From an uncultured Clostridia bacterium (lineage in GTDB: Bacteria; Bacillota; Clostridia; Oscillospirales; Ruminococcaceae): DNA of 6,020 bases. The position numbers were made by a program, and so were the translations under genes. The notes below the pieces were generated by a model that was given only the letters and a program-made list of their open reading frames with translations, was not told the DNA's origin and did no database searches. This document shows positions 1 to 4,184 of this stretch, one piece after another (the stretch's first letter is position 1; the number at the start of each line of letters is the position of its first letter). The stretch lies in contig CAMBHV010000097.1 in assembly GCA_945867255.1 (NCBI GenBank), forward strand, positions 1 through 6,020. Reading direction: 5' to 3'.

Positions 1-842
1 GCCGCCACTGCATCCGAACCGAACGCCGAGGTAAAATTGTTGAGCACTGTCATTCCCGTCACATTCAGAAGGTTTTGGATTGCTGCCGGGATACCCACCG
101 CAAACACGCCCAACATCACATCACGCCGCAGGCAGAACATGCTCGGCTTGATACATACGTAGGTGTTTTTCCGTTTGATAAAAAGCAGGATAAAAAAGTA
201 CAGGCAGGCAACACAGTTGGAAAGAAATGTGGCAAGCCCTGCGCCCTCTGCACCCATACCAAGGCCCCAGGGCAAAATAAAGATAGGGTCTAACACAATA
301 TTCAGCAAACAGCCGCTCATGGTACCCACGCTGGCATGGAGCGCCGCCCCCTCTGCGCGCACAAGATAGGCCAGCACAACATTCAGAATGGCAGGCGTGG
401 CCCCATACACAACTGTCCATTTTGCATAGGCAGCTGTCGCAGCCGAAGTTTCTGTGCTGGCTCCCAGCACAGTAAGAAGAGGTTGTTCAAACATGACGAA
501 CAATACGGAAAACAGAACGCCGAACAACACCGCACAATAAAAGCCAAACGCAGAACTTCGGGCAACCGTATCGTGGTCCTTCCTGCCAAGCGCGCGGCTC
601 ATCATACTGGAGCTGCCTACCCCGAACAGGTTATTCACCGCATTGAACGCCAGCAGCACCGGTGCCGCCAGGGTGACGGCTGCATTCTGCACGGAATCGT
701 TCAGCATTCCCACAAAATAGGTGTCTGCCAGATTATATAACACCATTACCAGAGAACTTAAGATAGTAGGTACTGCCAGCTTACACACAGCCTGCGGAAT
801 GGGTACCCGCTCAAACAAATCTGTTTTCTGAGTATTTTCCAC
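1..842 (-). CDS. MATE family efflux transporter, partial (C-terminal part outside window)
   Basis: This is a cytoplasmic-membrane transporter of the MATE (multidrug and toxic compound extrusion) family, which exports organic cations, drugs or metabolites in exchange for Na+ or H+. About 280 residues are visible, against a usual 440-460, because the reading frame is still open at base 1. The first segment contains LAVPTILSSLVMVLYNLADT followed by YFVG, the typical first-helix signature of NorM/DinF-type MATE proteins. SMMSRALGRKD, the family's loop between helices 2 and 3, follows, and then several more hydrophobic helices. I prefer the GTG start at 842, because AAGGCGG lies 7 bases upstream. 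An in-frame ATG at 866 has no ribosome site and abuts a strong hairpin. The gene lies 54 bases downstream of the phosphoribosyltransferase gene and is probably in the same operon. The substrate cannot be read from the sequence. Confidence 0.9.
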   Translation of the reverse strand, partial: MENTQKTDLFERVPIPQAVCKLAVPTILSSLVMVLYNLADTYFVGMLNDSVQNAAVTLAAPVLLAFNAVNNLFGVGSSSMMSRALGRKDHDTVARSSAFGFYCAVLFGVLFSVLFVMFEQPLLTVLGASTETSAATAAYAKWTVVYGATPAILNVVLAYLVRAEGAALHASVGTMSGCLLNIVLDPIFILPWGLGMGAEGAGLATFLSNCVACLYFFILLFIKRKNTYVCIKPSMFCLRRDVMLGVFAVGIPAAIQNLLNVTGMTVLNNFTSAFGSDAVA

Positions 843-869
843 GTTGTCGCCGCCTTTTTTAATCATACA

Positions 870-889
870 GGGCCGGGAAAGCCCGGCCC
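870..889 (-). other. GC-rich intergenic hairpin between the phosphoribosyltransferase and MATE genes
   Basis: A perfect 8-bp inverted repeat, GGGCCGGG / CCCGGCCC, has a 4-base loop. It starts 7 bases after the phosphoribosyltransferase stop codon. No T-run follows on either strand, so it is not a standard intrinsic terminator. In an operon such a stem could protect the upstream mRNA from 3' decay, mark a processing site, or lower expression of the downstream MATE gene. The structure is seen directly; the role is inference. Confidence 0.55.
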
Positions 890-896
890 ATTTGCG

Positions 897-1445
897 TCAA
901 CCCCCAATGGGAAACAGGGGGAGTTCTTCCAAAAAGATGATATCGCTTCGCTTGGCCGCGTCTCCTTCTGCCAGAATGGCTGCTTTCGCCACAATATTGC
1001 CGCCAGCCTTTTCCACAAGGCGTTCAATGGCCTGCAGCGATTCGCCAGTAGAAATCACGTCGTCTACAATCGCCACATTTTTTCCATTCAACAACAGCGC
1101 GTCTTTGCCATCCAGGCACAATGTCTGTGCTTTTTGAGTGGTGATAGACACCACTTCGTCTGTAAGCGGATGGCTCATATATGGCTTAATGCTTTTACGG
1201 GCCACAATATAATATGGCAGCTCACGCAACCGGCACAGCTCGTGCACAAGGGGAATGCCTTTTGCCTCTGCCGTAACGATGTAATCCACTGATGGCAGCT
1301 GCTTCTCAATCAGCGGCGCGGCTTTTGTTACGATCTCACAGTCACCTAAAATAACAAAGCTGGCAATGGCCAAGTCGTTTGAAATTTGCATAATGGGCAG
1401 CTGGCGGGTAACCCCCGCCACATTCAGTGTGTAATAATCCTGCAT
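897..1445 (-). CDS. purine-type phosphoribosyltransferase (adenine phosphoribosyltransferase-like)
   Basis: This is a cytoplasmic type I phosphoribosyltransferase, expected to join a free nucleobase to PRPP to give a nucleoside 5'-monophosphate and pyrophosphate. The PRPP-binding signature VAIVDDVISTGES lies about two thirds of the way along the protein. Upstream are VTAEAKGIPL, matching the EARG/ESKG loop, and VARKSIKPYM, matching the RK..K stretch of the APRT/XPRT group. I chose the ATG at 1445, which gives 182 residues: AGAAAGG ends 9 bases before it. The ATG three codons earlier, at 1454, directly touches that ribosome site and is too close. The start lies 29 bases downstream of the permease stop codon, so the two genes are almost certainly co-transcribed. 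This suggests capture of the imported base. Adenine, xanthine or another purine are all possible; the base specificity cannot be settled by eye. Confidence 0.88.
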   Translation of the reverse strand: MQDYYTLNVAGVTRQLPIMQISNDLAIASFVILGDCEIVTKAAPLIEKQLPSVDYIVTAEAKGIPLVHELCRLRELPYYIVARKSIKPYMSHPLTDEVVSITTQKAQTLCLDGKDALLLNGKNVAIVDDVISTGESLQAIERLVEKAGGNIVAKAAILAEGDAAKRSDIIFLEELPLFPIGG

Positions 1446-1474
1446 GCTAAACATCCTTTCTGCGATTGGCCTGC

Positions 1475-2569
1475 TTACAGTGCAAGGCCGGTGGCACCAA
1501 TAATCAGCTTCAGCACAAGGCCTGCCAACATGCCGAAGAACGGGTCAAACACGGCTGTTATCGCCATGGTGACAGCAGCAATAACGGAGCCGCCCGCCGC
1601 ACCCGTGGCAAAGGCTGCGGCGCCATCCCCCGGGATAGTGACAAACGCACCCAGAATAAACAGGAACCCGGCAATAGACTGGCTGGGCACAAATCTGCCG
1701 ATTTTGGGCAGCAGGCCAAAGAAGAGGATAAGCGCCATGATGACCATCATCATCACGCCCGACAGCACAGCATGGGGCGCCGCGCCCGTGGCCGAAATGA
1801 TTGCTTCCACCGGGCCACCGCCAAACAGCGAGCTCACCGCGTCGGCCAGGCCCGAATACACCGTAAGGTGATCCACATTCAACTGGGCAGAACCCATACC
1901 GCTGGTGATATTACCAAAAGCAATGTTGGCACCTATGGTAAGGCAAGCCAGCGAAAGCGCACCACGCACCACGGCCAAGTTTACGACAGGTTTCTCCATC
2001 TTCAGGCGGCACATGGCTTCTGCCGCCGTATTTTCCCCCAGTTTTTGCCCGGCCAGTTTAGCTGCCACACTGGAAACGATCAGAGAACCGACAATGGTAT
2101 ACACAAGGGCGTTTCCGGGGTCCAGTGCCTTGGTGATCAAATAAATCACAACTGCAGAAGCAACCGATATCCAGCCCACCAGCTGGTTCTCCTTCACCAT
2201 ACCAAATGCCGTGCGCACCAGAACGAATCCCACACCTGCCATCATGGCATGCACAATCGCGTCACCGGCAAAAACCGTAATCGCAGACAGTGCGCCCGTC
2301 AGACCAAGCACCACCATGATCAGGCCACCAAACATGACCATAGAAAGACGCTCGCGGCGATTTTTCCCCATACTGCCAGCCATAACAATGGTTTCCGCCT
2401 GGAACGAAATGGGCGCCACCGAGTTCAAAACCCCACAGCTTACTGCACCAATGGCAAACCCCAGCGCGGTGGGCACAGAAGCAAACCCATAACTAAGTGC
2501 CAGAAGGCCCTGTGGGATGCCATTCAACACCACACCAATAGCCGCAAGAAGATCCTGAATAAATTCCAA
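1475..2569 (-). CDS. NCS2-like nucleobase (purine/xanthine-type) permease
   Basis: This is a polytopic membrane protein with about 10-12 hydrophobic segments, rich in Gly, Ala and Val, resembling NCS2/AzgA nucleobase:cation symporters. Family-like stretches near residues 250-262 (PVEAIISATGAA) recall the substrate-binding Glu helix of AzgA-type carriers. GRFVPSQSIAGFLFILGA recalls the conserved segment after it. At 364 residues it is shorter than typical AzgA proteins (about 430 or more), and the classical GMGLNAFF motif is absent from the N-terminal half, so it is a divergent member. I chose TTG at 2569, because GGGGGAGGG sits 8 bases upstream and the hydrophobic region begins right after it. 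The ATG at 2635 would add 22 polar Gly/Cys/Lys residues, lacks a ribosome site and lies at the predicted transcript start. The phosphoribosyltransferase gene follows 29 bases downstream, which supports a base-salvage role. Confidence 0.82.
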   Translation of the reverse strand: MEFIQDLLAAIGVVLNGIPQGLLALSYGFASVPTALGFAIGAVSCGVLNSVAPISFQAETIVMAGSMGKNRRERLSMVMFGGLIMVVLGLTGALSAITVFAGDAIVHAMMAGVGFVLVRTAFGMVKENQLVGWISVASAVVIYLITKALDPGNALVYTIVGSLIVSSVAAKLAGQKLGENTAAEAMCRLKMEKPVVNLAVVRGALSLACLTIGANIAFGNITSGMGSAQLNVDHLTVYSGLADAVSSLFGGGPVEAIISATGAAPHAVLSGVMMMVIMALILFFGLLPKIGRFVPSQSIAGFLFILGAFVTIPGDGAAAFATGAAGGSVIAAVTMAITAVFDPFFGMLAGLVLKLIIGATGLAL

Positions 2570-2577
2570 AAGAAATG

Positions 2578-2586
2578 CCCTCCCCC
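2578..2586 (-). promoter_or_regulatory. ribosome binding site deciding the TTG start of the permease
   Basis: GGGGGAGGG on the minus strand lies 8 bases before the TTG at 2569. The spacing and match to the 16S tail favour this start over the upstream ATG at 2635, which has only A/T-rich sequence before it. Confidence 0.6.
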
Positions 2587-2607
2587 GTTGATATGTATCT
2601 TTGCCAG

Positions 2608-2618
2608 CCCCTCCTTTT
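2608..2618 (-). promoter_or_regulatory. orphan Shine-Dalgarno-like sequence in the permease leader
   Basis: AAAAGGAGGGG on the minus strand is the best Shine-Dalgarno match in this leader, but no ATG, GTG or TTG follows at usable distance. It sits about 30 bases upstream of the ribosome site used by the TTG start. It may be a standby ribosome site or part of a folded leader, or only chance purine richness. The sequence is seen; the function is a guess. Confidence 0.3.
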
Positions 2619-2643
2619 AGACAGGGACCGCACATAAAAATTA

Positions 2644-2672
2644 ATTTTAAAGCATTTCACACTGGAAAGCAA
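2644..2672 (-). promoter_or_regulatory. putative sigma-A type promoter of the permease operon
   Basis: On the minus strand, TTGCTT (2667-2672) is followed after exactly 17 bases by TAAAAT (2644-2649, five of six bases matching TATAAT). The -35 box is weak (TTG only). Transcription would start near 2637, giving a leader of roughly 65 bases before the TTG start at 2569. This is consistent with the choice of that start over the ATG at 2635. Confidence 0.45.
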
Positions 2673-2680
2673 GGCTTTCC
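2664..2680. repeat. perfect 7-bp inverted repeat overlapping the putative -35 box
   Basis: GGAAAGC-AAG-GCTTTCC is a perfect dyad with a 3-base centre. It covers the -35 hexamer of the proposed permease promoter, a position typical for a repressor operator. No T-run follows closely on either strand, so it is unlikely to be a terminator. Operator function is inference from its position. Confidence 0.4.
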
Positions 2681-2717
2681 GTATCCAGGCCGTTTTTGCT
2701 GCCTGATATGAGATAAC

Positions 2718-2748
2718 CGGGCTCTGCGCTGCATGCACCGAGCCCGGC
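2718..2748. terminator. hairpin terminator after the unrecognised gene, possibly bidirectional
   Basis: The stem is CCGGGCTC / GAGCCCGG (8 bp) with a further inner TGC/GCA pairing around a 7-base loop. It begins 25 bases beyond the stop codon at 2773. The minus-strand tail is only moderately T-rich (TTATCTCATAT). The plus-strand tail is a much better T-tract: CCA, six Ts, CTG, then five Ts. It probably ends the upstream minus-strand transcript and blocks antisense transcription from the other side. Confidence 0.6.
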
Positions 2749-2772
2749 CACTTTTTTCTGTTTTTCTCTATA

Positions 2773-3387
2773 TCACTTCTGTGTATCCTGAACAATCATA
2801 CTGTCCAGCAAATCTGTATCATCCGGATATTCCATAGAAAACGCTTTATATGCCGCGCGGCGCAACGGCTCAAACTGCTGCGTCATACCCAGCTTTTCGG
2901 GAAGTTCATATGCAACACCGTATATTTCCGATACAATTTTTTCCACAAGCTGCTCTGGCTTCAGACGCATCATACCCAAAAAGCGCGTATTATAACTTCC
3001 CTGCGAACAAGTAGAAAGATACAACCGCACCGCATGCACAAGCTCCCTATCCATCAGCGCACGCTCCGTCGCATCTTCCGGCAGTGTATCCAGGCCCAGT
3101 TTTTTCAGCATCCCGCTCAAATCTTTCACCGCTGCCCGAATACGGAACCGCGAAGCAGTGTCTTTCCTCCACAAATTCATATTCATCCACAACGCAGCAT
3201 AGCCGTCAGCCGGTGGCATATTCTTTTTCTCTGCGCCATAGCGCAGTGCCCACAATTTCTGCCGTATGGCATTTTCCTGTGGATCTCCTTCCTGCCGGGC
3301 AAGGGCCTCGTCCAGCAGAGCCTTGCGCTTACGCGCATCAAATTCTTCATAATAGCATTCAGGCCATGGTGCACGTTGTTTATTCAT
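2773..3387 (-). CDS. conserved-type hypothetical protein, 204 residues, unknown function
   Basis: I do not recognise a characterised function. The product is a soluble, charged and probably mostly helical protein with no signal peptide or membrane segment. The N-terminal region carries aromatic and charged residues (APWPECYYEEFDARKRKALL) followed by helix-forming stretches. The central part has several Trp and Met residues (YAALWMNMNLWRKD), and the C-terminus is acidic, ending DLLDSMIVQDTQK. From memory it resembles a clostridial domain of unknown function of about 200 residues (perhaps DUF6553), but this is unverified. I chose the ATG at 3387: AAGGAG lies 7 bases upstream, whereas the adjacent in-frame GTG at 3390 is only 4 bases from it. 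The gene has its own strong -10 box, a 5' stem-loop and a downstream hairpin, so it looks monocistronic. Confidence 0.8.
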   Translation of the reverse strand: MNKQRAPWPECYYEEFDARKRKALLDEALARQEGDPQENAIRQKLWALRYGAEKKNMPPADGYAALWMNMNLWRKDTASRFRIRAAVKDLSGMLKKLGLDTLPEDATERALMDRELVHAVRLYLSTCSQGSYNTRFLGMMRLKPEQLVEKIVSEIYGVAYELPEKLGMTQQFEPLRRAAYKAFSMEYPDDTDLLDSMIVQDTQK

Positions 3388-3404
3388 CACCGGTCTCCTT
3401 TTCC

Positions 3405-3426
3405 TGCATGCGATTTATCGCATGCA
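3405..3426 (-). promoter_or_regulatory. 22-base perfect palindrome at the 5' end of the transcript, before the ribosome site
   Basis: TGCATGCGA and TCGCATGCA form a perfect 9-bp stem with a 4-base loop. On the minus strand the stem ends just before GGAAAAGGAG, the ribosome site of the 204-residue protein. The predicted transcript start (about 3430-3434) lies only a few bases upstream. It may be a 5' mRNA-stabilising stem-loop, or a DNA operator for a dimeric regulator downstream of the promoter. No T-run follows it on the minus strand, so it is not a terminator. Confidence 0.55.
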
Positions 3427-3440
3427 TCAAGTCGATTTTT

Positions 3441-3449
3441 ATTATATCA
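3441..3449 (-). promoter_or_regulatory. extended -10 promoter of the 204-residue protein gene
   Basis: The minus strand reads TGATATAAT, a perfect extended -10 element (TG-N-TATAAT). No good -35 hexamer is visible at 16-18 bases upstream, which is acceptable for an extended -10 promoter. The start would fall near 3430-3434, about 45 bases before the ATG at 3387. Confidence 0.6.
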
Positions 3450-3490
3450 TATCCATCTTATAAATAGAATGGACCTTTCATGCTTACCAC

Positions 3491-4018
3491 TTAAAACTCC
3501 ACACCCGCTCTGGCACAGATACCACGGGAATATGGGTGTTTATGGCAGCGCATCTCTGTGCTGTAATCCGCCTGTTGCAGCATCCACTCGGCAGGCTGAT
3601 GCCCTGTAAGCACCAGTTCTGTTTCCGGTGGCCGTTTCATCACAGCGCGGCGCAGCGCTTCTTCTTCCAGAAAACCCAATTCGCAGGCTGTGCACGCCTC
3701 ATCCAGAATCAACATATCACAGGGCACCTGCAGCGCGGTGTCCAGCAGCTGGTTCTGTTCTCTTCGGACATTCTGCGCCTCCTGCGGGGCCAGCTGCCAT
3801 GTGAACTTTGTATGCCCCTGCCCTGCGAACACACTTGCCCCCAACCTGCGCAGAGGGTGCAGTTCCGCACTGCAGCCGTCTTTCAGAAATTGCACGACCA
3901 CCACGCGCTTTCCCGTCCCTAACGCACGCAATGCAAGGCCCATGGCTGCAGTCGTCTTGCCTTTTCCATCACCCCAATATATATGGCACAAACCCATGCC
4001 AGATTGGTTTGCCGTCAT
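3491..4018 (-). CDS. cobO: cob(I)yrinic acid a,c-diamide adenosyltransferase (corrinoid adenosyltransferase)
   Basis: This is a cytoplasmic P-loop enzyme (CobO/CobA/BtuR family) that transfers the 5'-deoxyadenosyl group of ATP to cobalt in reduced corrinoids, for adenosylcobalamin synthesis or corrinoid salvage. The 175 residues match the usual family length. Near the N-terminus, IYWGDGKGKTTAAMG (residues 13-27) is the family P-loop. VVVVQFLKDG (39-48) is the conserved strand after it, MLILDEA (102-108) is the Walker B-like segment, and LTGHQP (137-142) is the family TGR/TGH motif. The C-terminal ADYSTEM...KHPYSRGICARAGVEF matches the family's TEM..KHP...G..A..G.EF ending. The ATG at 4018 has AGGGGAG 8 bases upstream. 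No other cobalamin genes are adjacent, so it probably serves salvage or acts in a scattered pathway. A terminator precedes it and a 104-base gap follows it, which suggests a single-gene unit. Confidence 0.95.
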   Translation of the reverse strand: MTANQSGMGLCHIYWGDGKGKTTAAMGLALRALGTGKRVVVVQFLKDGCSAELHPLRRLGASVFAGQGHTKFTWQLAPQEAQNVRREQNQLLDTALQVPCDMLILDEACTACELGFLEEEALRRAVMKRPPETELVLTGHQPAEWMLQQADYSTEMRCHKHPYSRGICARAGVEF

Positions 4019-4098
4019 CGCCGTATCTCCCCTGTTTCCGTATATTTCTTATCTGTTACGCCGTTATTTTTCGCCAATGTGCTGTCAGCAGACAAATC

Positions 4099-4104
4099 AT
4101 TATA
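4099..4104 (-). promoter_or_regulatory. putative -10 box of the corrinoid adenosyltransferase gene
   Basis: A perfect TATAAT on the minus strand lies 14 bases beyond the LRR-gene terminator and about 80 bases before the cobO ATG. No convincing -35 hexamer is visible at 16-18 bases; that region is occupied by the terminator stem. The leader would be about 75 bases, too short for a cobalamin riboswitch, and I see none. Confidence 0.35.
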
Positions 4105-4118
4105 TTCAGTATAACAGA

Positions 4119-4149
4119 AACGGGCTTTTGCGAAAAGCAAAAGCCCGTT
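4119..4149 (-). terminator. intrinsic terminator of the LRR surface protein gene
   Basis: A perfect 13-bp stem (AACGGGCTTTTGC / GCAAAAGCCCGTT) with a 5-base loop starts 35 bases after the TAG stop. On the minus strand the stem runs into TTTCTGTTAT, a moderate T-tract. It separates the LRR gene from cobO. Confidence 0.8.
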
Positions 4150-4184
4150 GGTTGCAATATTCTATTCTTCTCCGTGTGATTTTT

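Noticed and set aside
1466..2620. A 384-codon open frame on the plus strand opposite the permease gene.
   Set aside because: Its product is rich in His, Arg, Gln and Asn with no domain or membrane pattern. It is the mirror of the real permease frame and has no ribosome site.
2640..2760. A possible purine, xanthine or preQ1 riboswitch before the permease gene.
   Set aside because: The conserved core patterns of these classes are absent; only simple hairpins and promoter-like boxes are seen.
2493..2795. A 100-codon minus-strand frame across the gap between the 204-residue gene and the permease.
   Set aside because: It overlaps the permease start in another frame and passes through the hairpin and promoter elements. 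The composition is not protein-like.
3428..3480. A hairpin (TCCA...TGGA) after cobO as its terminator.
   Set aside because: Pairing is short and imperfect, and it overlaps the promoter region of the next gene; support is too weak.
4019..4118. A cobalamin riboswitch upstream of cobO.
   Set aside because: The space after the terminator is about 100 bases, too short for the usual 200-base element, and no B12-box-like core was recognised.
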